Below are positions 1-14,222 of a DNA stretch of 64,000 bases, piece by piece. The DNA comes from Aphrophora alni (Eukaryota > Arthropoda > Insecta > Hemiptera > Aphrophoridae). Where the stretch lies: contig OY740777.1 of the NCBI GenBank assembly GCA_963513935.1, positions 15,301,092 to 15,365,091 of the forward strand, in the 5' to 3' direction. Each line of letters starts with the position of its first letter. The first letter of the stretch is position 1. Made by a program: the position numbers and the translations under genes. The notes below the pieces were generated by a model, which was given only the letters and a program-made list of their open reading frames with translations, did no database searches and was not told where the DNA came from.

Positions 1-3000
1 ACTAATGTTATTGTTTGATTATTGTATCTCGTGAATTCAAAGATGTTGACATAAATACGTTTGATTTAACGAAATATTTATTTGAAATTGTGTGTCAGGT
101 TTTACTTTTATTTGACACTAGGTTTCAATATTGTTCGAGTGTAATAATACGTAAATATTTCAAATACGCTATCTTTACAAAAACGGCTGTTCATTAACGG
201 TGAAAAGGAAAAATCGGGCATAAGGCTGTTTAAAAGACCTAGTTTCTTAAAATCAACAATATCGATCATTTCAAATCGGAAGTAAAAAAATTATAACTGT
301 TCAGAATTAGTGAAATATCCGCCATCATAAAAATCTCGGTACTATCTGCGCTGTGTACGCGTTTAAGGTACGATTGAAACACGTGTAAACCCTAAATTAA
401 AACTATACTTTCTTAGATGGTTAATGTTTGATATTTGATTCGCAATTATAAAGAACTGAGATTTTTGGCGAAAAAAATAGTTTCTGTTGGTTTTAAAAAT
501 TAGAAAGTTCTCCAATTATTTTACACCGTTTAATTTTTTATTTTATTATTATTTGAAAAAAAATAAGACACTTGGTTTCAGTTTAATATTGAATATTGGT
601 TCTTTTAAATTCTATAATTTTTTTTTGAAAATTCAGTCTAATTCATGTGGTATTAATGAATGAATCTTTTCAAAAAATTAATGTTCGAAAAATCATCGTT
701 TGGAGTTTGTGTTAGATTTATTATGTAAAAAGCTAATATTTAATTAAATCTACTACGGTGTAAAGCTGTAAAGGGCATGTTTTTGCCGTGCGTTGAGGTA
801 AAATATCCATTTTAGCCTAAAGACTAGCCAGATTTTAGTACTGAGGAGACCATCAAGAAGCGTTCATTTTGAAAATAATCTGTAAGTTAAATCTTCTTAG
901 AAGAAAATATGCTAAAAGTAGCTTTATGGTTTATGTTTATGTTCATATATAAAAGTCGGGAAAGTTATATGATGGGTCAAAACAATCTATGAAATATCTT
1001 CTTTTTGTCTGAATCCAAAAATTGGTTTTTGAGTTATTTCCATCTGTCGTCTGTGCGACAAGTTTTTGGCGACGATTTTGATTATTTTCTAAAAACATCG
1101 TTTAGAATTTGTGCAACGTTTTTGGAACCATTTAATGTGTAAACTACTTTTTAATAGTTGTATGTTTAACAAAAAAGTCATAGGAGTTTTCTATTTAGTA
1201 TAGTATTTTGTATATATAACAGTTTTAGAACTAATTATTGTAACATTCATTTGAAGTGATTCAGTCAATATTAGGAATGTTTTTCAGTGATTTGACCTAG
1301 AGTAAAGACCCTTCACCCTTAATAATATGATTAATATAGTTTTCTATCTACATATATCATTATTAAAAGTTGGAGTGCATTCAAAATTTTAAAACTTTAA
1401 TGTCAATAACATATAACTTGGTAATAAATCCCTATTGTTAAAGGTTAATGGAACTTATTATTAAGGTAAAACTGAAGGATTGACCTTTCAAAAAATTAGT
1501 TCACATAGTTTTATGCAGTAAAAAAGATGATTAATTGCAAAGGTTAAACAAGGTGTTCAGAAAGTTCTTTAATAGATTAAAATTATTTAAACTTGTAAAG
1601 TTAATTTTCTGAAATGTTATTAATAGTATTTGGTTGGGAAATAACAATTTCTGGCGTAGCTTGTATATTTATCTCTCCCTTTGAAATTGTGAATGTGTAA
1701 ACAAATCAAAATTTCCACGGAGAATTAATTTTAAAAGTCCAATATAGTAAAAGAAAACTATCAAATAGAATATCTTATCGTCACCCTAGAGAAATAGTTA
1801 TAACTTATATACATATTTTTAATACTTTTATAAAAGTAATAAATAGGAAAAATAATTAATTATACATCATTAACCTCGTATAATTACTTCCTTTTGATTA
1901 ACGTAATTCCAAAGTGTTTAATTTACGTAAAACACTGTTTAAAAAATAAATTTGAGACAAATTAATCTTACTTTTACGTAGTTACAAATCACTATATAAT
2001 TTAGAGTGAAATTTAAAGTTTACCAAAATTATTTCTACAGTAACGTTGCCCCTCCTCCGAAAATTGTTATAGCTATAAATGGATGTTTAAATTATGAATC
2101 GAAATCAAAAGTTGACTTCAGATAGGTGTCTTTTATAACATATTTTTTATCAATTCGAAGAAAATATTAGTTTTGAACCTTTATGCCTCTACAAATAATT
2201 AGTTTGATGAATTACTTTTATGCTATTGACCGATATTTTTTTATCGTTTCCTCAAAAAAGTTTCATTATTTATTTCCAATGATCATTTTTTAAATAGTTG
2301 ATTCAAATTTCTTTATATTAAATATATACTCTTACTCTCTTGTATTATTCTATGATAATTGTACAAATACTTAATTAAAAAGGCTTTTAAAAAATCTTTT
2401 GTTAAGTTTAAAAATATTCAGTTTTCGTTTTAGAATACAATTATTTTTTCTGGCTATTTTTATCTTTTAGACAATCCTCCTTTACATTTGAAATGATAAA
2501 ATTCCCTTTTTAGCGACAATGTTGTTTCGAGATATTTGACTCGTCATCAAAATTCTCCTTCAACATTTCTATATTTATTTTGTTTTTAATATCAACTATT
2601 TTAAATGTTAAATTAAATATTTTCAGTTAAATTAAATGTTAAACTGAATATTTATTACTTAAGTTGAATTACCATCATTGTTTTTACGTTACAGCTGTAA
2701 AACGTTTTTAAAACAATAAACAAAATATTATTACTATATTAATCAAAAATTAACTAATATAGATATACAGATGCCTTTAGATTTGTGTTTTCTGTAAATC
2801 ACAAGCCAGGACTAACTTTTATATTGTTTTTTGTAACATTTATCTTCGGTGGCCAAGTTTTATATTCACAATATTTTCCTTTTATAAAAAACTACAAATC
2901 CCCAAAAACATTTTTTAAATCATTTGCTATTTTTACACTTATACGATATAATTTTTTTTAAACTAGAAAAAAAACAATTTTTTTACGCAGTCTATTTTAT

Positions 3001-4169
3001 CTACTTTGTCAGTATTATTATCAAGATCTTGTACACCCTAAACAAATATTTGTATAGGAAAAATAATCGACTTTCAAATCAGATATATTTTAATTCCGAT
3101 ACCTTTTTATACTATTGGATTACTAAAACATTCTTCATTTTATCTTTCGGAATGCTTTATATAACAAATAAATGGGTTAATTACCTTATTTTATCTCTAT
3201 AGCAATCATTAACTATTTGGTGCGACATCTTTTGCTGGTTCATAGACGGCGTCTTCAGGCTGACACTTAACATTAAAACATTATACTCAAATATATATAT
3301 GATATATATGACAACTGTTGAAATGTTTAAATATATTACAATTGTATCCGTATTTGTTATAAAAATATACAAAGATTTTATAGACAATGGTCAACTTAAA
3401 TTTTACAGTGTGTTGTGAACAAAATTACAACATTTAAACCGTGTATATATCATATATATGAGCGTAATATGTTGTGTTTTTTTTTTTTTTTTACAGTCTG
3501 TGTAACGGCAAAACACGTGGGACTAAATAATTAAAAACAGCTTTAAATATAAAATAATGTATTTTTAACCATATATATTTATTAAATTAATATTACCTAT
3601 GTACAAAGTGTATTATGGTTCTAGTCAAATCTATAATAAATGTATAGTAGATATAAGATCAAAACCCCTCACAAATATCATAAAAATCCAATGTGTTTCA
3701 ACATAATCATACATAACCTGCCCTGTAACAGAATATATGTACATAAGTAAACAATGAAGTGTATATTTATATACTAACTCTGCAATATATTGCCCTTGAA
3801 ACTGTGCCTTCTCCCTGCCCTACATGATCATGTATTGTTCGTAGTTTATTACATAAATATAAGTTTATAAATTTAGATGATAAAATAATATTGTAAATAA
3901 ATCGTATTACATTAAATAAATATTTGTTCTTTTTTATCTATCTAAGTTCCTCTTCAATATTCAGAATATTTTTGAAGTGAGCGAGGTAATTCTTGCATTA
4001 ATTTGCGATGCAAATGATTTTAAGATAAAATATGCAAGTATAATGAAGGTAAAATGTCAGAAATTTACTAGAATGAATTTTCAATCGTAAAACGCACTGA
4101 ATCGTAAGAGAAAGTTGCAGTTTATCTTCTGTAAAATAGGTTGTTGTTGGAAGATGTTCTAGTTGATTA
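1..4169. other. AT-rich non-coding stretch
   Basis: I see no gene, RNA gene or recognisable element here. Open frames are short, AT-biased and without domain-like residues. The only structure noted is a poly-T run at about 3477-3492 and short AT palindromes around 3290-3310 and 3443-3460. It could be intergenic or intronic. Confidence 0.6.
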
Positions 4170-4465
4170 GACGACATTTATTTATGAATACATTTTTTAA
4201 GACGACATTTATTTATGAATACATTTTTAAGACGACATTTATTTATGACATTTTTTAAGACGAAATTTATTTATGAATACTTTTTTTATGACGACATTTA
4301 TTAGTAATATTTTTTATGTTGACATTTCTTTATGCTGATATTCATTTACGAAGATATTTTTATGACGTCATTCATTATGACGACTATTTTTAAGACATTT
4401 ATTTCTGACATTTATTTATTACTACTTTTTTTTATGACGACATTTTTTTATTACGCCATTTTTTT
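4170..4465. repeat. Decayed ~31-bp tandem repeat (GACGACATTTATTTATGA-type unit)
   Basis: A unit beginning GACGACATTTATTTATGA, followed by a T-rich tail, is repeated about nine times. The first three copies are nearly identical and about 28-31 bp long. Later copies shorten and diverge (GACGAAATTT, GTTGACATTT, GACGACTATTT). Divergence increasing toward one end fits a minisatellite being eroded from one side. No coding role is visible. Confidence 0.85.
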
Positions 4466-4667
4466 GATCATTTTGTTTCTACTAGTTGTTTAATGGCAAA
4501 ACCTCACTGTCTTCAAAGCCTTACAAAAAAATGAAGAAAAGAATATAAAATAGAGACCCCTAGCCCCTGAATACTAATAACGTAAGAAAAAAACGTTCGT
4601 CAAGAGAGACCTGATGGGAATAATGAGAGGGATTAAACCTAAGATTACGTGATTTTTTTTTGATATC

Positions 4668-4877
<210 letters not shown>

Positions 4878-4956
4878 AAATTACCTTGTATATTTCTTCT
4901 CAAAACATTTTTTAATATAAAATCTAATAGTTCAAAAATTTACTTAAAATTGCCAA

Positions 4957-5099
4957 ATACTTAGTAAAAAGTATTATTTCAAACGTAAATTGCAAGGTAA
5001 AGTGTGGGCGCTCCTAAAATTCATAATTATAACATAAAATTCGAAGCTCTCACACTTTACTTTGTAATTTACGTTTGAATTAGAACTTTGTACTACGTG
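4957..5099. mobile_element. 143-bp palindromic (fold-back) MITE candidate
   Basis: The arm at 4981-5006 matches the reverse complement of 5051-5076 at about 24 of 26 positions, and similarity continues outward to about 4957 and 5099 and inward almost to the centre near 5028. The unit is therefore one near-complete hairpin. Fold-back MITEs have this form. No target-site duplication could be fixed because the flanks are AT-rich, and the family is not recognised. Confidence 0.65.
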
Positions 5100-8000
5100 T
5101 TTTTAATATATATTTTCTTTTTTTCTTTTTTTTTTTAAGTGAGTTTCAAAAAATATAATTTTATGTTTTTACTTTTTAGCTATAAACATTTTTTTTTTCA
5201 TTTGTGGGATTTTGTGGAATTAAAAAAAAATTGGTTTAAATTTTTTTTTTATATTTCAATTCGTCGAGCAAATAGGTTGGGTTTGCTCCGGTAAACGTCA
5301 ACTTGCAAATTGCCCGTGAATGCGTAGCTTTGTACAAATTTCAGATTCTGTTACAAAATTTGTTGATCGTCTCTTCAAACACTGCCAGACAAGCATTTCA
5401 CTCTTGCCGCTGTTGTCGATCACGTTCTAAGCGAAATTGCAGTTCTTCAAGGGTTTCCACAGCACGGCATTACTATTTGTGTTGACGATCAGATTTTAAA
5501 CGCGTTTCCGGTTCTTCTTGGTTCTCATTTGAAAGATGTTAACCTACTGCCCTTTTGTACTACCCAACATATACTGCACATGTGTACTTCTCACTACCTG
5601 CTGCATATGTAAACAGCACATACGTACCTACTGTGCATGCGTTTTCCCCAATATAAAAATGAATTATTGTATTGTCATCCGACACCAACATCTATACAAT
5701 GTTTGAAAATTGTATATCAACAAGAAGTGTCTCGAATAGAGCTTCCCAGATTTGATGACAGGCAGACAAACGTGAAAGCATACTAAAGAAAAGTGTGATA
5801 AGAGGTATAAATTAAACCTGTAAAATAGATTTAACTCGAGGTAGAATCATTTTTCCTAAAGTTATATATTATTTTATATTCTATTTATACATTTAAAATG
5901 ACATCGTTAACGTTTATAATGTTATTATTGTATTTCATAGATAAAAAGATTTTCATTTTGTAATACGGTGACAAAATTACAAAAGATATAAAGATCCTGT
6001 GATATAACCTAAGCCTTCCTTCCCAGTTCATGGAAATCCACTGATACAATTTTCTTGGAATCTGTGTTAAAGTGTAAAGTTAGAAATTCTGAAAAGGAAA
6101 ATAGAATGATAATAACAAGAGGATTTCATAACGAGAAAAGACTTATGTTCGTTACCTCTCTGTCATTATAGAATATGTTTGTAGAGCACAAATGGCTAAA
6201 TTGATTTCTATGAAGTTATTACCAATGTTTCTCTAGCTGGAATGGCCTCGTCTGATTCTTAAAATTTCCTCTCCCCCCCCCCCACAAATAGTAAACAAAA
6301 TAAAATTTGCTAGTTTGAAAAATGTTGCTTATCAAAATAATACAAAACAACTTTTAAATATTACATTTTAAAGGATCTGATTGTATTATATTTCATGATC
6401 GGGCTGGGTAAATTTTGCTCATCGACTTGTTTATTTATGAAAATTCCCCAAACTGCAATGAAACACTAACAACATAAATACTGTATAGTTATGTTTATTC
6501 TACCTTATGTACATTTCAATAACACTGCTATCATCTTCAGAAGTACGATACGCACTAATTATAATAACCACAATTACTACTGCAGCTAGGCGTTCCCTCC
6601 ACCCGTCACCTGATCCTTTCGGCCAATTACAGTTAGCCCCCATCACACATCATGTCAATGTACGTGGTAACGCCTGATACCTTCTAATACATGCTATGAA
6701 AAATATATAAATAAATTAAAATAATAGCCTAGTAATAGTATGAAAATAAAACTAACTTAACTCATGTAGTGGACTTTCAATATCTTGGTATTTAACAAAC
6801 AGAACATCAAGGAACCTAGCGATAGGCTCTTTATATTTTGGGGTAATTTCTTTCACTATATATTCACCACAGTGCTCCAACGATTAATATGTTTATTTAT
6901 ATTATAATATTCGAGTTTCTATAACTATGTTAATTAAATTGTTTCTAAACTTTTCCTCCACTACATCCCTTTTAAATAATCTTTTCTACTATTGTGATAC
7001 CTTCCTTCTGTGACTATACGACTATACGCGATAAAGCATAAGCTTTACAAAAGAAGTGAATTGCGTTCAAAGCTTCAGACAAATTCGGGTCGTAACTCCC
7101 TGGTAACAGCTTTGGGTTTCTTGGCTTCATTTCTTTCAACTATATATTTTGAACAATGTAGATTTAACCAAACTTCTAAATCCCAGTTCTTCGTAGTCAT
7201 TGCAATTGTACATTTTATATTTGTAGTCGCAGTTTGTCCAATGGTAGTTTAACATTTTTAAATCCGTTAAACTGTGTAACGTTAATTAAATATTTTCCTG
7301 TTTTTCTAACCTAACCTAGTCTAACCTCCGTTAGTATTAAATGAGGTTAAATTCGACATTAACTTAACAGAAGAAATATCAATTATTGTAAATTTAACAA
7401 TTCGTTTTTTAAAAAATGTTTTAGAGAATGGACTGTAGGTTAAATAATATTGAATATATAATGTGTTAATACTAAATATATAAAGTATGTAGGGAAGATT
7501 AAGAAATTGTTTTAATAGTTTTTTATTACACACTGCCACCAATCTAAACATATATTAGGTTGCACTGCGTACATAGGCTATCTACCTTTAATTGCAAATA
7601 GCAGGGATCATTTAGTTTATTTTATAACTAGATAATATTTTTATAACAAAATAATAATATTTTTAGTAGAGATTATTGTTTTCAATACATTATACAGAAA
7701 GCTACTTCAAGTCATAGTAAACAAATTTCTGAATGAAACATTTGTCAGGAATATTAACTTTACAAAGATGGATTCTTTCACTTTAAACTAAATAAATCCG
7801 TGGTTCAGTCATACAATTAATGATTCTTTATTATTTATTATAACCTAATTATCTCTTTCTCACCTTCGTTATATACAATAATATCTTAATTTTATTACCA
7901 CTAAGAATACAGAATTACTGTATTGTGGCTGATTTACCCGATTCTACTTTAATAACTTAATAAACTAATTCTGAATATTTACAAGTTTTTTTTTGCACAT

Positions 8001-10769
8001 AATATTTGCTCAACCTCTTGCAACTATTGCAGATTCTTGTATGAAGGTCCGATCCCCTCTGAAACTCTTTCTCGCCAAGTACATCTGGCTATCTTAAAAA
8101 CCTCCAGCGGTTGTCCACTAGATTAATAATTGAAACCTTCTCTTATTATTAAACCCTTCTCAAATTTATTAAATTAAAAAAAGAAATTTGGATGGATCAG
8201 ATTTTACCATTTACAAACCTGAAAAAATATCATCTTAAGCTAAATTAATATAAGCAAAGCTTATTAATTAAAAGATTACAATTGTATCTTTGAGAAAAAG
8301 TTATACGCCCTTAAGGTAAAAGTTAAAATAAAAAAAATATATTGATGATTAGACTCTGATATTTATCCCCCCTTTTGTTTATATAAACTGTTACAAAATT
8401 TAACAATAAAAAAAAGAAAAGATTCTATAATTAAGATTAATATTTTAAGTTCAAAAGTTATATTAATTTTAACAAGTTCATTATTAAATTACTTATCAAG
8501 TATCATGATTTTGTTGTTAAATTTCTTACGTACTAAGTTATACATATAAATATTTAAATAAAAAAATTTAGTTTATAACATAAGAAAATTTTAAAAGGAA
8601 AATAGTAAAAATTTAGAATACTGAAATTTTTTGGATTGACGTCAATCTATTAATTTAGAAATAACCTCTTTGAGGCTGTCAGGACCGAAAAGTTTGCATG
8701 CAGCACCACCCAATTATATTTTAAATTATAAATAGTTACACATAATTACATTTAGACAACAAGGAACATATTTTGCCAGACAGAGTTCAGTGGATGAACA
8801 TATATATATAAATAAACAGTTTCCTAAAGTCAGTGTTCAGAAGAAAATCACTTTTGTGCACTTGTAATTTTTTAGAGTTCTTGGATCGAACATGTCTTAG
8901 TGAACAGGTAGAAACATTGATGTAGCTACTGTTTTGCTGTAGTATGCAAAATTAAACAGGTTTTCTCTCTTTCTCGGACCAGCTTTTTGCTGTAGAAAAG
9001 ACACGTTTACTAGAAATTATGCAAACTCAAACATGTTGTAGAACAAGATTCTTTTATTGAAATATCTAGTTATTTCGTCAAAATTAGAGAATATTAACTG
9101 TATTACAGAAATTCATTAAGTTTATAATTAAATCCTTCTTAGATGGTCATAAAGATGTATATAAGTACTTTGATTTTGTTTAAAATAAAACTTGTATGAA
9201 ACTTAGAAAATCTGTAAAACAAGTATTCTGGTCCAGAAAAGATTTCTTTAATTAGCATTTTGACATGTTCAAAAATTTAATATTCTGATTGTTTAATGTT
9301 TGCTACAGGTTTGTTCTAATTTCAATATAACTGCTCAAAACTTAAAGTCTGACTGTTTAAGGTTTTGTAAACTATGTTTTAAGAAATATATTTTTTTTTT
9401 TTATAATTATTAAGTTTCCGTAAAATTTTGAATATTAAATAAAACATCAAATACATATCTAAATGAATAAAGCCTAAAACACTAACAAAATTTTACAATA
9501 TAGTAAAATCTGAAAATAATAAGTTACCTGGAATCCTCTTGAAAACGATCAAGAAGCATGTGCCGTTAGTTATGAAAAATTAACAAACTTTGACTTTACT
9601 ACACACAAAGAACACATCACTGAACTTTCTTTAATTTATTTAAAGAAGACTTATTACTTCAGAAGCATTTGTAGAATTTAATTTAGAACTGACGCTTTGT
9701 TAGATTTGAGTCTACATTATGATGATTAAGGACGGAGTGAATACGTTTTTTTTCAAGCCAGACTGGCTGTATCTTATCGCTAGCGGCTGGACCTTGTTCG
9801 TAGAGCGAGACAGAGAAGAATCAGCTGATCGTTTTAGCTATGGGTCGCAATGCTGCGCCACTAATCAAGGGAACGGAGTCCGCTAGACAAGAATTTACGG
9901 TAGATAATATTTATGCAGATTTATTTTATGTAGTAAGTGTGAGTTGAGGTTTTGAATGCTACATAGCTTAGCGTTTATATACAACTGCCACCTTAATGGC
10001 TTTCATCGTACTTGTCAGAATAATAATTCTTTTTACTCTGGTTTCTTAAAAATTCTATATTCCTAACTAAATTAATACCTAATTCTAAATACATTAATTT
10101 CAACTATACAGGTTTTACAATGTATATTTAACCGAATTTCTAATTTAGTTTTTTAAGTTGTCGTTTTGTGGTACATGTTATATTTTTAGTCCATAATAAT
10201 GTTTACGCTGATATTGTCAGTAACCAGTAAGCTGGGCTCTGTAATCACCCAAACCGGTAAAAATTTATAGAAAAATACGAAACAAACATTGGGAATATTG
10301 ATAAAAGGTAACATAAAACATTCATCTACCAAATTTGGATTTAATATCTAATTTATTTCCAAAAATATAATGTTTTTCGTACAAAACACAAAATGGCAGA
10401 CAGACAGACGTCTAAGATTGTTTCAAAAAATAAATGTTCGTTCTGTGTTTACTTCACCCCAGAAACAATCTCTTAAAGTATCCAACAAGAGTTACGAAAC
10501 ACTCTGTATTTATAATAAATTATCAAAAAAGACACTAAAATAAAGGGAATGATTTTTTCTGATATTTAAATTTATGAATTGTGTTTTCTTCTGTAACCCA
10601 AGCTTTTTAAAACAATAACTTAATTAAATCAAAATTTCTTAATTTCACCTCGTAAACTGATATACATGCAGCTGATCCCCCCCCCCCAAATAAGTTATTA
10701 TTAATTTTGCAAGTACTGGACACCTATTAACGAAATTGAAAATGTTTTTATTTCTCTTAGACAACGACA
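5100..10769. other. Non-coding stretch with a few GC-richer islands
   Basis: No gene is supported. Items of note are a C-run near 6272-6284, a GC-richer block at about 6530-6690, another at about 9745-9895 that includes CGCTAGCGG and GGGTCGCAATGC, and a second C-run near 10677-10687. The 6530-6690 block looks repeat-derived but carries no frame or domain I recognise. The rest is AT-rich. Confidence 0.5.
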
Positions 10770-11745
10770 ATAATTTATTTCTCTCTATATTTATTTAGAT
10801 AACTAATTTGGAAAATTACATAATTTGTGTTCACTCGCTGAACAACAAATAACCGATATATGGATCTATCAAAAGGTTTACAAACATGACTAGTAATTTA
10901 TCAGCTACTTAAATATTGGTCGTTAAATTGAAACTTTCTAATCTGTTACGAAACAGGTGTGCATTGTTTAAATAGTCTGTGTACATTTGTGTTAGTCTAC
11001 CTTTTTCTATTATTTAAATTTATGCTATCCTTTACAAAGGACAGTTTGCGTTGTCTTCCGTTCCCAACAAAAAGAGTAAATTTTATTTAACAGTACAATT
11101 GGATGTTCTTTTACAACAACCTACATCACAGAACCTCATGTCCGCATTTAAATAATAACACGCAAACTTTTTGTTTGTTGATTTTTTGGAAACAAGGTTT
11201 GTTATGGATACGTCTTTTGTTTGAACGACGTGTGGTGTTTTTTATTGTTGGCCTTTAAATATTTGACACGAGGTAGATTTTGTAAGGAAAAAATTGAAGT
11301 AGAAAAAACAACTCATTAATAAAACTTAAGTCATGAAATAATTTCACATTGATTCATCCAGCATTCCCAAGTTTATAATAGCCAACTACACAAATGTTTA
11401 TTATTTGTACCCTAATAAGTGATTTAGATATATATGTTATCACTTACGATATACGTTGCAAATAAAAAATCTGTATTTGCAAGAAATTGAAATATTTTAC
11501 AAACAAATGTTTATAAACATTCTGGAATTAGGTAATTACGTAATGATGGATTATTCCTCTTATTTATATACCTTTTAATCAGAAATCTGCCAACGTTTGT
11601 TGTAAAAACTTTTACACGATGATTCAACAATATTATTTAACTCTCCAATATAAAATGATAGGAATAGATTATACGATATGTGAACAACGCCACCATAACC
11701 TAGTAAACTAGAGCAATATAAGGGAAAGAAAAACTATACATATAT
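10770..11745 (+). repeat. Diverged direct repeat, copy A (~0.97 kb)
   Basis: This segment aligns in order with 13130-14222. Shared landmarks are TTCTCTCTATATTTATTTAG at the left end, AAATTTTATTTAACA, TTTAAATAATAACA, TTGATTCATCCAGC, GTAATGATGGATT and ACCATAACCTAGTAAA near the right end. Spacing between landmarks is similar in both copies, and I estimate identity at about 70-80 percent. No reading frame is conserved between the copies, so this is either a duplicated non-coding segment or two members of an unrecognised repeat family. Confidence 0.75.
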
Positions 11746-13129
11746 ATTAAGAATTCTTTTCTGGTGCAACCCAGTGAAAATTGAAATTTTTCTTGAAAAT
11801 CTTCCTCCGTTAGTAAATTGAAAGGGTTTTCGTCATGCACATTTCGTCTATGTAGTACGTTTCCATGCAAATGATCGAAATAATTGATCTTATCACTACA
11901 CTAATTAGCCGAACTACACTGATTGTAATTTTAGCCACAATAAACTCTAGACTTTATCATAAACCCTACTTTCATCCAGAAATACAAAACGCACTGAAAT
12001 GAGCGAAAATGAAGTCCTGGATTTACGGTTATATACGACAGTTTAGTTGATCTGAGACTCCCGAAACGAAATAATTAGAGTTTAGTTTTCGTCTCAAATC
12101 CTAACGACCTGACTTACGAACCCTATTTTATAAGTTCATAACTGAAAACTGGTTACAATCCTGAAGTTTAGTTAAATCCATGACTGTCGAATCAGCCCTA
12201 TAAATCCATGACGACAAATTATGTTTGAGATGTTTTACACAACACAAAAATATGGTTTTGATTCCGATTTAAAAATAAAACAAATTTTTTATGTTTATTT
12301 TGACGTTTTAAAATTTTTTTCTTCATAATAATTAAGTTTACGATATTTATCAATTTTTTATTATATTTTAGATATCGTTGATATTAAAAAGACCGTTTTG
12401 CAATTTAGTTATGTTCATAATTATATAAATTCAAACTTGTACGGATGAAATATTACAGACAAAATTTGATTTAGCCTACATTTGGAAAAATCCTTGCTTA
12501 ATTTAGATATATAAAGATTTTGTGACATAAAGGGGAGTTCATAGTTGCAAGATTTCTATTTAGAACAAAGAAGACGCAAACTTACTTTGATACTGTAGGG
12601 AGTAAAAGTGGCTAATTTATATCTTGTCTCTTTTTCTCTAACAATTATAACAATATAAACTTCATTGAACATAATGTACATATTTATATATTAGTGTATA
12701 ATCAGAAAACAATTAATTCTGAAAACAATATCCTACTCGTGGAAACCTTATTGGTTTATCTTTACATAGCACCTTACAACTTTACATATATTTTAAAAAT
12801 CGAATTATTTAGATTGAATGAAATTTATATCTGCTTATTAAGGAAAATACAAAATTACCATATTTGTTTTATTTTAAAGAATTATATTTGTAATAAACCC
12901 CTTAAAGGACATAAATACAAAGAGAATCAAGTTTCATAATACAGTATTAATATTCCTGAATTGTCTTGTATCTATAGACCCAAGCATATTTACACAAATA
13001 ACTTAATATCAGCCAGTATTCTCCATTTAAGATATCTCTTAAACTCATTTATTTGGAGCTCTTTCTTCCTCAAATATTTAACTCGGCATCTAAGTAACAA
13101 AGTGGATGTCTTCTTCCTCATTACTGTTA
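11746..13129. other. AT-rich spacer between direct repeats
   Basis: No gene or recognisable repeat. Open frames here are short and AT-driven. Confidence 0.5.
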
Positions 13130-14222
13130 CACATTGAATTTATTTCTCTCTATATTTATTTAGTTAATGGAATTTAATTACAACCATTTGCGCTCATTCG
13201 TTGATACATTTTATCAAAAACTATAAAACATGATTTACGATTTTCTGCTACGTAAATATTGAAACTTTGTATACCAAACAAAACAGGTGCGAATGTTTTA
13301 AATCTTCGAAATATAAGGTTTATAAAAAGCACCACGTTGTTTTCCGTTGTGAACAAAGAGTGTAAATTTTATTTAACAAAAACTGGATGTTATTCTACGA
13401 AACATTGCATTATCAAATCTCACATTCACTTTAAATAATAACAAAGTGTTTTTTGTTTGTTTTTATTAAACATTGAATATTACGGATACTTTTATTGGAA
13501 CAAAAATAGTTTCAGATTGATGGGTCTTTATTGATTGACCTTTAAATATTTTACTTGTAGTAGATTTTATCACGGAAACTGTTGATAGAAGTCATTACTG
13601 TAAGTCGTGAAATAGTTCCATGTTGATTCATCCAGCGTTGCCAACTTTACGATAATCTAATACGCATCATAACAACTGTTTATTAATTTTATCTAAAATA
13701 GTAAGTCATTTATTTTATCATAACCATACAATTTGTATTTTCACGGAAAGGTAATAATTCAAAAATTAAATCTTATACATATTATAATTAGGTATGTCGG
13801 AGATGAGTTTGGGGTTCAGACTAAGGGTAGAGGTACTATCGCTTAGGCATCAGAAGGGCTTCGACAATATTCAGTAGGAAATGACGTGAAAGGAGTTCGT
13901 CCCGATGGGATCAGCCCTGAGGCAACGAATGAGGTAGAACAATAAATATGTGAGTAGTGTCGTCACGAACATTTAATAGTTTGAAAATGAATGGTTAAAT
14001 ACACTCTTCATTTAAGTAATTGTGTAATGATGGATTGTACATATTACTTATACAGCTTTTTATCAGACATTTGCCATCATTTGTTACCAAACATTTTACA
14101 CGACCATTTGATAGTTGAATTAACTTTCCAATATAAAGGGATAGGTCTAGTACATACGATACGTGAATAATGTCACCATAACCTAGTAAATTCGGGCAAT
14201 GTGGGAGAAATATAAACTATAC
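13130..14222 (+). repeat. Diverged direct repeat, copy B, interrupted by an insertion
   Basis: This is the second copy of the segment at 10770-11745, offset by about 2.36 kb. The alignment is collinear up to ATTAGGT at 13787-13793 and resumes at TAATTGTGTAATGATGG from about 14017. The extra ~222 bp between those points is absent from copy A. Both copies end with an ACCATAACCTAGTAAA-like landmark followed by AAACTATAC. Confidence 0.75.
13794..14016. mobile_element. ~222-bp insertion present only in repeat copy B
   Basis: Copy A reads continuously across ATTAGGTAATTACGTAATG, whereas copy B is split here by ~222 bp. The left part of the inserted sequence (to about 13945) is GC-richer than its surroundings. 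The junctions carry TTAGGT on the left and TTAAGT on the right, which could be a decayed target-site duplication. No terminal inverted repeats and no poly(A) tail are clear, so it could be a SINE-like or MITE-like insertion. A deletion in copy A is the alternative. Confidence 0.5.
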
